Assembly: GCA_002388005.1 (NCBI GenBank)
Contig: DGLO01000022.1
Location: 1-21,166 of the forward strand
Direction: 5' to 3'
Origin: Candidatus Neomicrothrix sp. UBA4542
GTDB lineage: Bacteria; Actinomycetota; Acidimicrobiia; Acidimicrobiales; Poriferisodalaceae
DNA length: 21,166 bases
Each line of letters opens with the position of its first letter. Position 1 is the stretch's first letter. Under the pieces are notes generated by a model. The model ran no database searches. It saw nothing but the letters and a program-made list of their open reading frames with translations, and was not told the DNA's origin. Both the position numbers and the translations under genes were made by a program. Positions 7,936-15,277 of this stretch are shown piece by piece.

Positions 7936-8661
7936 TTAGAGGCAGCCGTTTTCGGGGCTTGAGATATTCACGTGTTCAATAGTCACTTCGTGGTCCAAGG
8001 TAGCTAGCACCGCGGTACCGCTTCCTGGTTGACCCATAGGCGCTCCGGGGTACCACGCGACAACCCCGCCGTGACTGGCATCTGTAGTGACGTGCCAATG
8101 TCCTAATGCCACGTAATCAGCGTCTGTGGCAGCGATCTCTTCGTAGGTGATTGGCGAAGACCGGTGAGCGTCGTCTGCTGTGAGGTTCAAGTGGCCGTGA
8201 GCTGCGACCACATACCACTGCGTGTCGGGACGGGGTGGTACTTCGGCGAGGGGTCGATACCCGGGCTCGTGATCCGCCATTGCTCGCCCCCAAACGGTTA
8301 ATCGGCCCGAGGCAAGTACCAGCGATGAGCCGACGAGGCGATCTAAGAGCAGGACACCGGTTCGTTCGACGTCGGTTCGGCATCTCTCCCATAGTGATGT
8401 TGCGTCGTGCACATCGTGATTCCCGGGTATGACAATTACCGGAACGCCAGGCGCTGTTAACAGTTCGAGGGTTCGAACGATCGTTTCGTCAGAGAGACGC
8501 GCGTGGTCGAATAGGTCGCCTGCGATGATGAGAGCATCTGCTTGGTGTTTGACTGCTGCTGCTGTTAGCCCGAGAGTCGGACATTGGCAGACATCGCTGT
8601 GTGCATCGCCCAGTCCCTTGGTATGTCCTATGTGCACGTCGGACGTGTGGAGTATTCGCAC
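7936..8661 (-). CDS. Calcineurin-like metallophosphoesterase (SbcD/MPE-like)
   Basis: A two-metal phosphoesterase of about 241 aa. Family motifs are all present: DVH (residues 8-10 from the chosen start), GDLFDH (48-53), PGNHD (79-83), AAHGH and ALGHWH near the C-terminus. The N-terminus RILHTSDVHIGH closely resembles the SbcD nuclease subunit, but the protein lacks the longer C-terminal capping region of SbcD and no sbcC neighbour is seen. Nuclease activity is therefore only a possibility. I chose GTG at 8661, giving the family-typical MRILHTSD start, with GGAG 9 nt upstream. The frame stays open further upstream, and an ATG at 8694 or a GTG at 8712 would add 11 or 17 residues and overlap the divergent PPOX gene. 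It ends 3 nt from the ABC-F stop on the other strand. Confidence 0.83.
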   Translation of the reverse strand: MRILHTSDVHIGHTKGLGDAHSDVCQCPTLGLTAAAVKHQADALIIAGDLFDHARLSDETIVRTLELLTAPGVPVIVIPGNHDVHDATSLWERCRTDVERTGVLLLDRLVGSSLVLASGRLTVWGRAMADHEPGYRPLAEVPPRPDTQWYVVAAHGHLNLTADDAHRSSPITYEEIAATDADYVALGHWHVTTDASHGGVVAWYPGAPMGQPGSGTAVLATLDHEVTIEHVNISSPENGCL

Positions 8662-8678
8662 CCCACTGGTCTCCGCTC

Positions 8679-8684
8679 TAGCCT
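8679..8684 (+). promoter_or_regulatory. TAGCCT box, candidate -10 of the PPOX gene
   Basis: TAGCCT fits TAnnnT and ends 8 nt before the ATG at 8693. No Shine-Dalgarno sequence precedes that ATG, so a leaderless message is plausible. It lies in the short gap between the divergent metallophosphoesterase and PPOX genes. Confidence 0.38.
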
Positions 8685-8692
8685 CATTGCCC

Positions 8693-9157
8693 ATGGCTCG
8701 AAAGATTGCCACTAACCGGACCGTTAAGCGAGACGAATTGGTGTCGTTTGTGCAAGAGCGTCACCGCGGAGTGTTGTCGACTACAAGAATCGATGGTCGC
8801 CCTCAGATGTCTTTGGTAACCATCGGTTTAGACGATGAGGAGCGCTTCCTCGTGGCGACCTACCCCGAGCGAGTCAAGATGTTGAATGCTCGCCGTAATC
8901 CACGGGCTTCTCTGCTCGTGATGGGCGATGAATTCAATAGCGAGTGGGTACAGGTCAACGGGACTTTGGAGGTGCTCGATCTGCCGGAAGCTCTTGAACC
9001 CTTATGTGACTACTTTCGAGTGATTAGTGGAGAACATCCTGATTGGGTCGAGTACCGGGAAGCCATGATCGAACAGGGAAAGTCGTTGCTTCGGATGTCT
9101 ATGGAAAGTTGGAGCCCAATTTCTCAGGGCGGATTTCCTGCGCGTCTCGCCGACTGA
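8693..9157 (+). CDS. PPOX-class probable F420-dependent enzyme (Rv1155-like)
   Basis: A 154-aa split beta-barrel flavin/deazaflavin-binding protein of the pyridoxamine-phosphate-oxidase-like superfamily. The order ERHRGVLSTTRIDGRPQMSLVT, LVATYPERVKMLNARRNPRASLLVMGD, EWVQVNGTLEVLDLPEALEPL and a C-terminal GGFPARLAD matches the F420-binding Rv1155/TIGR03618 branch rather than true PNPOx. The substrate is unknown; F420 use is inferred from family resemblance and is consistent with the LLM-class gene at 2597. The open frame extends back to 8429, but the ATG at 8693 gives the normal family length and an N-terminus with a basic lead before RDELVSFV. It is divergent from the metallophosphoesterase gene. 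A weak hairpin follows the stop. Confidence 0.86.
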   Translation: MARKIATNRTVKRDELVSFVQERHRGVLSTTRIDGRPQMSLVTIGLDDEERFLVATYPERVKMLNARRNPRASLLVMGDEFNSEWVQVNGTLEVLDLPEALEPLCDYFRVISGEHPDWVEYREAMIEQGKSLLRMSMESWSPISQGGFPARLAD

Positions 9158-9163
9158 CCGATT

Positions 9164-9190
9164 CTTGGCTGTAACAGCAAGTTTGTTGTT
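9164..9190 (+). terminator. Weak terminator-like hairpin after the PPOX gene
   Basis: CTTGGCTG pairs with CAGCAAG (one bulged G) around a 3-nt TAA loop, followed by TTTGTTGTT. It lies 7 nt after the PPOX stop and before surE. The stem is short and the T-run interrupted, so it is tentative. Confidence 0.3.
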
Positions 9191-9219
9191 CCGGCTTAAT
9201 AAAACGGGGTCGCAGCGAA

Positions 9220-9225
9220 TAGCTT
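9220..9225 (+). promoter_or_regulatory. TAGCTT box, candidate -10 of a leaderless surE transcript
   Basis: TAGCTT fits TAnnnT and ends exactly 7 nt before GTG 9233, the start giving the canonical SurE N-terminus. It also argues against the TTG at 9227, which would be 1 nt from the box. No Shine-Dalgarno sequence is visible. Confidence 0.5.
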
Positions 9226-9232
9226 CTTGCTC

Positions 9233-10057
9233 GTGCGAATTTTGTTAACCAACGATGACGGCATCACAAGCGAGGGGCTTCACGTGCTTGCCCGTGCGAT
9301 GCGAGAGCATGGGGACGTGTTTGTGGTGGCTCCAGATAGCGAATACTCAGGAGCTGGCGCCGCTATAGGTCCCCTTCATTTAGCTGAACCGCAGGTTCGT
9401 GAAGCAACAATTGACGGCATAGATGAGGCTTGGGCGGTAGCTGGGCCTCCGGCATTGTGTGTCATGTTCGCTCGCCTCGGTGCGTTTGGGGATGTGGATC
9501 TCGTGGTGTCTGGGGTCAATCCTGGCGCAAATGTTGGTCGTTCGGTCTATCACTCGGGCACGGTTGGTGCGGCGTTGACTGCCCGTCATACCAGTATCCC
9601 TAGTTTGGCTGTGAGCCAGCATGTGACTGGTTTCGGTGTTACGAACCAGAGTTGGGATGATCTGATTGCGGGTCAGAAATGGCACGTCGCGGCTGAAGTT
9701 GCGAGTTCGGTTATTGGGGGAATGTTGGGTGATGAAATAGGTGACAGCCCGGTCGTTAACCTGAATGTTCCCAATCTTGAGCTTGAGCAGATTCGTGGCT
9801 GGCGATTCACAGAACTTGGTCCCGAGCCACCCCGAGCAATTAACCGTGTTGAACTGCAGCCAGCGCCCAACGACGCTGGGGCCTTCAACGTCTCTATGTT
9901 CTGGGGAGAAGAAAGCAGTCAGACCCCCGAGTTCGACGCTGGAGCGGTCATGAATGATGAAATCTCGGTTAGTTACCTGTCGCGAATTGTTGCTCTTGAA
10001 CCACCGAACGATTCAAGTCTTGGTGCAGCGCTTACGAAGCTTTTGAGCAGCTCGTAA
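9233..10057 (+). CDS. surE: 5'/3'-nucleotidase SurE
   Basis: A 274-aa SurE, a metal-dependent phosphatase that removes phosphate from nucleoside monophosphates and is tied to stationary-phase survival in E. coli. The family N-terminus MRILLTNDDG is exact from GTG 9233 and carries the metal-binding D8 and D9. PDSEYSGAG (34-42) supplies the conserved Ser, and SGVNPGANVGRSVYHSGTVGAA holds the conserved Asn and substrate-loop motif. Length is normal, slightly over the E. coli protein. The frame also allows a TTG at 9227, but the GTG fits both the family and the upstream TAGCTT box. The gene stands alone between a weak hairpin and the UUCG terminator. Confidence 0.93.
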   Translation: MRILLTNDDGITSEGLHVLARAMREHGDVFVVAPDSEYSGAGAAIGPLHLAEPQVREATIDGIDEAWAVAGPPALCVMFARLGAFGDVDLVVSGVNPGANVGRSVYHSGTVGAALTARHTSIPSLAVSQHVTGFGVTNQSWDDLIAGQKWHVAAEVASSVIGGMLGDEIGDSPVVNLNVPNLELEQIRGWRFTELGPEPPRAINRVELQPAPNDAGAFNVSMFWGEESSQTPEFDAGAVMNDEISVSYLSRIVALEPPNDSSLGAALTKLLSSS

Positions 10058-10080
10058 CCGACTTCGGTCGGCGTTTTCGT
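10058..10080 (+). terminator. UUCG-loop terminator after surE
   Basis: CCGAC-TTCG-GTCGG begins on the base after the surE stop codon and is followed by CGTTTTCGTTT. The 5-bp stem is short, but the UUCG tetraloop closed by C-G is exceptionally stable. It lies in the 30-nt gap between convergent genes; on the minus strand the T-run is absent. Confidence 0.7.
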
Positions 10081-10087
10081 TTATCCA

Positions 10088-11203
10088 TCAGGTGCGTTGG
10101 GTGATCCAGTCGACAATCAGATCAGCTGCTTCGTCGCGAGCCCCGTCGCGTTCGCGGAGGTAGTGGTCGCCTTCGATGGTGCATGTCGTTAGATCGTCTG
10201 AGCCGAGGGCGTCAACGATTGCTCGGGTATCACTGGGGAAGACCCCTGTGTCCGCGTCGGCATCAATGACAAGGGCTGGGACTGTGACTCTGGCTAGATG
10301 CGGGGCTGCTTTGCATTGAGAGTCACTGAGACTCCACATTGAGAGCCAGGTTCGCAGCGAGCTAACGGTTCCTACGCCATATATGCCGTAGTTCGCTCGC
10401 CGAGGATCGCCGAGGTAACAACTAGGAACTTGTCTGCTGTTGGGGTCGATTGAACCATCGATCATCCGCAAGTCAGCCCATAGGCGTGGGGTGGTGAAGA
10501 GTCGGTCGTAGTGGCCTGACGCGACAACTCGGTCGATTTCGCTGCGTGCCCATTGGGTGATGCGATGATTCCGGTGTCGCTGTGCGTCTCGGTATCGGTC
10601 GATGAAGTCCTCGGTGAAGGGAAGTTCTCGAGTCTGGGAATACGGGTCTAGGTCCGCGACAACGCTGAGGGAATCAGACTCTTCTATTACCGACGCGTCC
10701 ATCCAGTTGGTCAGCACTTCGGGTCGACCGGGGTGCGCGGCAACAGAAATGTAGAGGTCGGCGTTTGGAACTTCGAGCGCCGAGGGGACAATCGATGCCC
10801 GTCCGTATTCGGGGGTTAGGTTGGGTTCAATGGCCTGAGATTGGTAGGCGGCCATTAGAGAACCGCCGCCTGAGTTGCCGAGCAAGACAACGGTGTCCAC
10901 ACCTGCTTCTTGTCTGAGCCAGTTGATCCCTACAGCGATTTCGGCGATGGCATGGTCGAGCAGAAAATATGGTTCTGCGCCTCGGAAGCGAGTGTTCCAA
11001 CCGAGAAATCCGATGTCTCGAGTAGCGCAGAGGTCTGCAAGGTAATGCTCGCTGAAGTCAATGTTGTAGTGGGTGGCAATTATCGCGACGGTGGGTCGAC
11101 TGCCTCGAGGTCGATAGTAAATGCCTTGGCAGGGATGTCCACCTGCGCCAGCGCGTCCAACAATTGGAGAGGGTAAGCCGACGAATTCGCGTTCCACTGA
11201 CAC
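10088..11203 (-). CDS. Alpha/beta hydrolase
   Basis: A 371-aa alpha/beta-hydrolase-fold enzyme. The nucleophile elbow is GNSGGG with S111, after strand VDTVVLLG. The acid residue is likely D318 (or D316) in VIDADADTGVFPSD, and H347 in EGDHYL completes the triad. An N-terminal ATHYNIDFSEHYLADLCA segment lies where the oxyanion region is expected. The lid region (about 125-290) is long and unlike well-known esterases, so substrate class is open; ester, thioester or C-C bond hydrolysis are all possible. GTG start 2 nt after the VOC stop codon; a second GTG two codons later is an alternative. It is the last gene of the operon with acyl-CoA ligase, MFS carrier and VOC protein, which suggests a role in the same pathway. 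Confidence 0.82.
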   Translation of the reverse strand: MSVEREFVGLPSPIVGRAGAGGHPCQGIYYRPRGSRPTVAIIATHYNIDFSEHYLADLCATRDIGFLGWNTRFRGAEPYFLLDHAIAEIAVGINWLRQEAGVDTVVLLGNSGGGSLMAAYQSQAIEPNLTPEYGRASIVPSALEVPNADLYISVAAHPGRPEVLTNWMDASVIEESDSLSVVADLDPYSQTRELPFTEDFIDRYRDAQRHRNHRITQWARSEIDRVVASGHYDRLFTTPRLWADLRMIDGSIDPNSRQVPSCYLGDPRRANYGIYGVGTVSSLRTWLSMWSLSDSQCKAAPHLARVTVPALVIDADADTGVFPSDTRAIVDALGSDDLTTCTIEGDHYLRERDGARDEAADLIVDWITQRT

Positions 11204-11205
11204 AG

Positions 11206-11682
11206 TCAGGCGCTTTCCTCGATGGGTGCAGCTAAGACCCGTGCGGCTTCTTCGGTGTCTCGAGGCATCCCTGCGGTATCACGGCACAGCTCTACCAGAA
11301 CTTGGTTGGGGTCGAGGTAGTAAAGCGAGTGGCACCAACCGTGGTCAATTTCCATGGTTGGCTCAATGCCTTCGGCAGCCATGCGCTCTCGGATGCTTTC
11401 TTGCATCTTTTCGTTTGCTTCAAAGGCGGCATGGTTAACGAAGACCGGCACGCCCAGGCTTTCGTTGACGTCTGTAACCCAGTCGTGTCGTTCTCCGATG
11501 TTTTCGAATGCAAAGAAAGCGATACATTCCCCGTTGCCTGTGTCGAAAAACGCGTGCTTGATCCACCCTTCGTCACGATCGTGAAATTCGGTGTTTACGA
11601 GCGGAAATCCAAAGAGATCCTCATAAAAATGGCGGGTAGCTTCCAAGTCTTTTGTTGAATATGCGACGTGGTGAAAAGCCAT
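11206..11682 (-). CDS. VOC-family (glyoxalase/dioxygenase-like) metalloprotein
   Basis: A 158-aa vicinal-oxygen-chelate protein of two beta-alpha-beta-beta-beta units. Unit 1 begins FHHVAYSTKDLEATRHFYEDLFGF (a His near the N-terminus is the usual metal ligand) and continues to KHAFFDTGNGECIAFF. Unit 2 ends with HGWCHSLYYLDPNQVLVELC, containing the His and Glu that complete the typical metal site. The family covers glyoxalase I, extradiol dioxygenases, epimerases and resistance proteins; this length does not discriminate among them. GGAG lies 6 nt before the ATG. It is 12 nt downstream of the MFS gene and 2 nt upstream of the hydrolase. A ring-cleaving role is possible given the hydrolase neighbour but is speculation. 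Confidence 0.85.
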   Translation of the reverse strand: MAFHHVAYSTKDLEATRHFYEDLFGFPLVNTEFHDRDEGWIKHAFFDTGNGECIAFFAFENIGERHDWVTDVNESLGVPVFVNHAAFEANEKMQESIRERMAAEGIEPTMEIDHGWCHSLYYLDPNQVLVELCRDTAGMPRDTEEAARVLAAPIEESA

Positions 11683-11694
11683 GGGGTTCTCCGA

Positions 11695-12957
11695 TCAGGG
11701 GGAGTGGGTTCCAGTTTCGCGGACACGCGACGATTGCACGACCCCGATAGCCGCCACAACTGCGAGGAAGATGGAAATAAACGTGGCCCAGTGAGCCAGG
11801 TCGTGGTAGCTGCGTTGCTCCACGGCAAGGCCTGACGATATACCTGCGGCTGCCCCAGTGGCTGTCATCAAAAAGTCGGCTGTGGCTTGTGTTGCAACGC
11901 GGACCTCCGGTTCGAAGGCCTCGGTCATCAAAGCGCTGCCAGCCACCAGGGAGGCACACCATCCAACTCCAATGAGGAAAAGCCCCACCATGTGGCCGGT
12001 GGCGTCTGGAGCGTCGGTGTGGGACGCGATTTCAGATCCCAGTGCTGTAACAACGGCCCCGACGCCAATCAGGAGTTCCTTGCTTATGCGGTCGGCAATT
12101 TTCCCGATGGTCGGTGCGAAGAAATACATTCCAACGATGTGGAGAGAGATCATCAAGCCAATGACGAGGGCGTCTTGGTCGCCGTCGGTCATGTGCAGTG
12201 GAGTAACTGTCATTACTGCGACCATCACTGCTTGTGAAAGCATCATTCCGAGAAGGGCAATTCGAGCTGCTGGGTGGGCGAGGATGAGGCCCAGGTCAGA
12301 AATCCGCGGGGCGCGGAATTCGGCTTGCCCTTCCCCCGCTATCAGGTGGAGCGGGTCGGGTCGAAGCTGGTAGAGAACTACTGCTGCAGCTGCGGCGAAG
12401 AATCCGATGGCGCAGCCGTAGGGAAGGATAAATCCGCTTGCTCCTTCACTTGAGCCCATGAGCGACCTGAGTCCTAGCCCTACTGTGGGTCCGAGGACAG
12501 AGCCCACCGTGCTGGCCCAAATGACGAGGCTGATGCTTCTTGCCCGATTCTCGTCGGTTGCTAAGTCAGCTCCCGCGTAGCGTGCTGCAAGGTTCCCTGC
12601 TTGTCCGCAACCTATAAGAATCATGCCAACGACGAGGAGGAAATAGACCTCGGCGATCGCGGCCAAGAGGGCGCTTACCGCCCCTACCGCTCCTATGAGG
12701 TAGGCGGTACCTATTCCAATTCGCCGGCCGTGTCGGGCCATTACCGCTGCTATCGGCAGTCCTGCCAAGCTGCCGCCGATACTGAGACCTACGGCTGCGA
12801 TGGCTCCGCGGGTGTCGCTGCCCGTGAGTTCACTGCCTAGTAGCGCGGCCGCCGCATAGGAGGTCGTCATGGCCAGGCCGCCAGGTATTACTCCTCCTTG
12901 CAACACCCTGATGGTGCGTCGGTGTACTTCATCACGGTTCGCTATGGCGTCGGTCAA
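11695..12957 (-). CDS. Major facilitator superfamily transporter (operon with acyl-CoA ligase)
   Basis: A 420-aa MFS carrier with about 12 hydrophobic segments. The loop 2-3 motif is partly degenerate (AAVMARHGRRIG near 74-85, with Ala and Arg where the usual Asp-Arg stands). GGSLAGLP, VGMILIGCGQAGNLAARYAGADL and VGSVLGPTVGLGL are in the usual places of helices 2, 4 and 5. No specific substrate motif is recognisable. The frame begins at a TTG that overlaps the ligase stop codon in TTGA, with GAGAG 5 nt before it; this favours translational coupling. If the TTG is not used, the next Met is at residue 30, inside helix 1, which is unlikely. Its place between a ligase and a VOC protein suggests it imports the acid that the ligase activates. 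Confidence 0.87.
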   Translation of the reverse strand: MTDAIANRDEVHRRTIRVLQGGVIPGGLAMTTSYAAAALLGSELTGSDTRGAIAAVGLSIGGSLAGLPIAAVMARHGRRIGIGTAYLIGAVGAVSALLAAIAEVYFLLVVGMILIGCGQAGNLAARYAGADLATDENRARSISLVIWASTVGSVLGPTVGLGLRSLMGSSEGASGFILPYGCAIGFFAAAAAVVLYQLRPDPLHLIAGEGQAEFRAPRISDLGLILAHPAARIALLGMMLSQAVMVAVMTVTPLHMTDGDQDALVIGLMISLHIVGMYFFAPTIGKIADRISKELLIGVGAVVTALGSEIASHTDAPDATGHMVGLFLIGVGWCASLVAGSALMTEAFEPEVRVATQATADFLMTATGAAAGISSGLAVEQRSYHDLAHWATFISIFLAVVAAIGVVQSSRVRETGTHSP

Positions 12958-14597
12958 TCGACTCTCAATTCTTCCGCGATGGTTTTAGCCCATCGGTAGT
13001 CGGGTTTGCCGGCTGGGCTTCTCTGTATTTTGTCTACCTGTATTACCGCTTTTGGCCATTTGTATCGAGCTATGTGTTTCTCGCAATGCTGCATGATGTC
13101 AGCTTCTCTTAGTTGGGCTCCTGCAATCAGTTGGACAATGGCCACCACTTCGCTACCCCAGCGTGCGCTTGAACGTCCGCATACCACCGTGTCGTAGATA
13201 TCAGGGTGTGTCTTCACCACATTCTCAACCTCTTCGGCGAAAATCTTTTCCCCTCCAGAGTTAATGGTTGCTGAGTCACGTCCTAATACCTGGATTCGTC
13301 CGTCTGGTAGACGGTGGGCGCGGTCTCCTGGGATGGAAAGGCGCACATCATCAATCACTGGGAATGTGAGTTGGGTTTTTTCCTCGTCGCCGAGATAGCC
13401 GAGGGGTACTCGACCTGACATTGCGATCCAGCCGATCTCTTTGGAGCCTGCTTCGAGCACCGCGTCCATTTGGTTATTGACGACGGTGGTGCCGGGCGCC
13501 GGTTCAAAGTCGCCTGTGCTCGAGGGTTCGTCCTTGCCACTGATATTGCTGCCCTGGACGCCTGTTTCGCTCGAGCCGATGGAATCGCGAATCGTTACTC
13601 CACCGAATCGCTCTTTCAGCTCGTTCTTGAGTTCTGCGTTGAGAACAGCACCCCCGCTGATTATTGAACGCAACGACGAAGGCGCTGGCGACTGGGGGCC
13701 AAGGGCATCGATTAGCGGACGAGCGAATGCGTCGCCGACTATCTGCAGGAATTCGACGCGCTCGCGTTCGCACGCCTGCAGCACCGTTGATGCGTCATAT
13801 CTGTCGACGACATCGGGTAGCACTAACGTGTGACCCATCGAGAGGGCTTGGAGTGCTACCCATTGGGCGGCGCCGTGCATAAATGGTGCGCTAGTCATCC
13901 AGCGCAGCGTGCCTCTGCTTGCGACGGCAGAAATTTCTTCGTAGGACTCGTATTCGCGTTTCTCTCGGCGGTTTGATCCCCCTAAAGCCCCGACGAAAAA
14001 GTCGGCGTTGCGCCACAGAACGCCTTTTGGCATACCGGTGGTGCCGCCGGTGTAGAGCACGTACAGGTCGTCTGGTGAGCAGTCGTCGAGAGATAGCGGC
14101 TCTTGATCCCGGACGAACTCTTCGTACGGGACAGCTCCGGGCAACAGTTTGTTATCCGACTCGTCTTCCACTTGGACGATGAGTTCAATATCGGGTAGGT
14201 CGGGGAGAACTTCGGCGAGGGTCGTCGCGTACATCGAGCTAACTATGACGGCCCTCGCGGCAGAATCACCGAGTAGGTAAAGCAGTTCGTTGGCTAGGTA
14301 GCGATGGTTGACGTTGAATGTGGCCGCCCGAGCTGCCCAGCCGCCGAGCATCGATTCCAGATATTCGGGTCCATTATTCAGATATAGCGCTATATGATCT
14401 TGGCCGCTTTCGTGACCTTTCAACGCTGATCGTTCCGTGTGGCATCCCAGTCCCGCATCGGCGAACGCATTTCCCAGTCGCTGATACCGATCAACAAAAT
14501 CTGGAAAGGACACTTCTACGCCATGGTGAACCAGAGCCACTCGCTCGGGGTGGGTCGCGGCGACTGCGGCTATGACCCGAGCGAGGTTGAATTCCAC
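12954..14597 (-). CDS. Acyl-CoA synthetase, AMP-forming (FadD-like)
   Basis: A 547-aa ANL-superfamily adenylate-forming ligase that would join an organic acid to CoA using ATP. Seen: phosphate loop YTGGTTGMPKG (182-192), RDSIGSSETGVQGS (aromatic/TE motif region), GDRAHRLPDGRIQVLGRDSATINSGGEKI (adenylate-binding Asp and hinge), and catalytic Lys K531 in SPAGKPDYRW. Residues 51-67 (HTERSALKGHESGQD) form a charged insert before the IALYLNNG strand that is longer than in E. coli FadD. Length and motifs are complete. Acid chain length or aromatic preference cannot be read from this. GTG start, no ribosome-binding site, TACTGT box 7 nt upstream. It is the first gene of the four-gene operon, divergent from maf. 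Confidence 0.9.
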   Translation of the reverse strand: MEFNLARVIAAVAATHPERVALVHHGVEVSFPDFVDRYQRLGNAFADAGLGCHTERSALKGHESGQDHIALYLNNGPEYLESMLGGWAARAATFNVNHRYLANELLYLLGDSAARAVIVSSMYATTLAEVLPDLPDIELIVQVEDESDNKLLPGAVPYEEFVRDQEPLSLDDCSPDDLYVLYTGGTTGMPKGVLWRNADFFVGALGGSNRREKREYESYEEISAVASRGTLRWMTSAPFMHGAAQWVALQALSMGHTLVLPDVVDRYDASTVLQACERERVEFLQIVGDAFARPLIDALGPQSPAPSSLRSIISGGAVLNAELKNELKERFGGVTIRDSIGSSETGVQGSNISGKDEPSSTGDFEPAPGTTVVNNQMDAVLEAGSKEIGWIAMSGRVPLGYLGDEEKTQLTFPVIDDVRLSIPGDRAHRLPDGRIQVLGRDSATINSGGEKIFAEEVENVVKTHPDIYDTVVCGRSSARWGSEVVAIVQLIAGAQLREADIMQHCEKHIARYKWPKAVIQVDKIQRSPAGKPDYRWAKTIAEELRVD

Positions 14598-14604
14598 GGA
14601 CGAG

Positions 14605-14610
14605 ACAGTA
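14605..14610 (-). promoter_or_regulatory. TACTGT box, candidate -10 of the ligase operon
   Basis: Read on the minus strand, TACTGT fits TAnnnT and ends 7 nt before the GTG start at 14597, with no Shine-Dalgarno sequence between. This is the expected promoter of the operon 14597-10088. Confidence 0.48.
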
Positions 14611-14674
14611 ACGAATTTGGTAGTTGCGCGTTCCTTTAACGCCGGTAATTCTGGCGGGACTAGGCAGGGTTGTG

Positions 14675-15277
14675 ATGATGCACCAAAATGGTCGTGTGTC
14701 TAAGCGACTCGTTCTCGCATCTCAATCGCCGCGCCGAAGAAAGTTGTTGGCTCAACTTGGTGTTGATTTCGATGTTTGCGTTCCTTCGGTAGATGAATCG
14801 CACCGAGCAAATGAAGGCCCTCTGGAGTACGTGACCAGAATTTCGTCGGCTAAAGCTCGGGCAGTGAGTGGCGACGTCGTTCTTGGAGCGGATACTTGTG
14901 TTTCGTTGGGAACCAAAATTTTGGGTAAGCCGTCAGATCTGAGCCATGCCGAAGTGATGCTTAAGGAACTGTCGGGACAAACTCATCAAGTGATTACTGG
15001 GGTCGCAGTGCGATTTGGTCGCCGCTTATTGAAGCAAGCGGCAGTGACTGATGTCGAGTTCATCCACTTGGACCAAACCGTTATTGATTGGTACCTCGGT
15101 TTGGGAGAGTCGTTGGACAAGGCCGGCGGGTACGGGTTGCAGGGAGCGGCGGGCGGATTTGTTAGCGCTATTCATGGCAGCCATTCCAATGTGATTGGGC
15201 TTCCGCTCGTTGAAACTGCCGATCTTCTTCTCGAGGTGGGAGTCGCTTTGAGGTCCGAACAGAGGCCGGTTTCTTAA
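14675..15277 (+). CDS. maf: Maf-family nucleotide pyrophosphatase
   Basis: A 200-aa Maf/YhdE-type house-cleaning pyrophosphatase that hydrolyses non-canonical or excess nucleoside triphosphates to monophosphates. Motifs: LVLASQSPRRRKLL at the N-terminus, VDES, AKARAV, GADTCVSL with the conserved Asp, ELSGQTHQVITGVAV, and LDKAGGYGLQGAAG with GSHSNVIGLPL at the end. All are in family order and at normal spacing. The ATG at 14675 is chosen because AGGCAGGG lies 5 nt upstream; GTG at 14696 would give a shorter, also typical, MSKRLVLASQ start, and the open frame reaches back to 14624. A weak TTGCGC-16 nt-TAATTC pair (14624-14651) could be its promoter. Its TAA overlaps the next ATG by one base. 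Confidence 0.9.
   Translation: MMHQNGRVSKRLVLASQSPRRRKLLAQLGVDFDVCVPSVDESHRANEGPLEYVTRISSAKARAVSGDVVLGADTCVSLGTKILGKPSDLSHAEVMLKELSGQTHQVITGVAVRFGRRLLKQAAVTDVEFIHLDQTVIDWYLGLGESLDKAGGYGLQGAAGGFVSAIHGSHSNVIGLPLVETADLLLEVGVALRSEQRPVS

Noticed and set aside
8429..8692. N-terminal extension of the PPOX frame back to 8429
   Set aside because: It runs antisense to the well-supported metallophosphoesterase, has no family similarity, and the ATG at 8693 gives the normal protein.
8691..8696. CCATGG, in which the PPOX ATG and an ATG for the divergent metallophosphoesterase overlap
   Set aside because: Interesting if both were used, but the phosphoesterase has a better start at GTG 8661 with GGAG upstream and the family-typical N-terminus.
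13441..13833. 130-aa plus-strand frame inside the acyl-CoA ligase gene
   Set aside because: It is antisense to the ligase motif region, which is intact and diagnostic; the antisense product has no recognisable domain.
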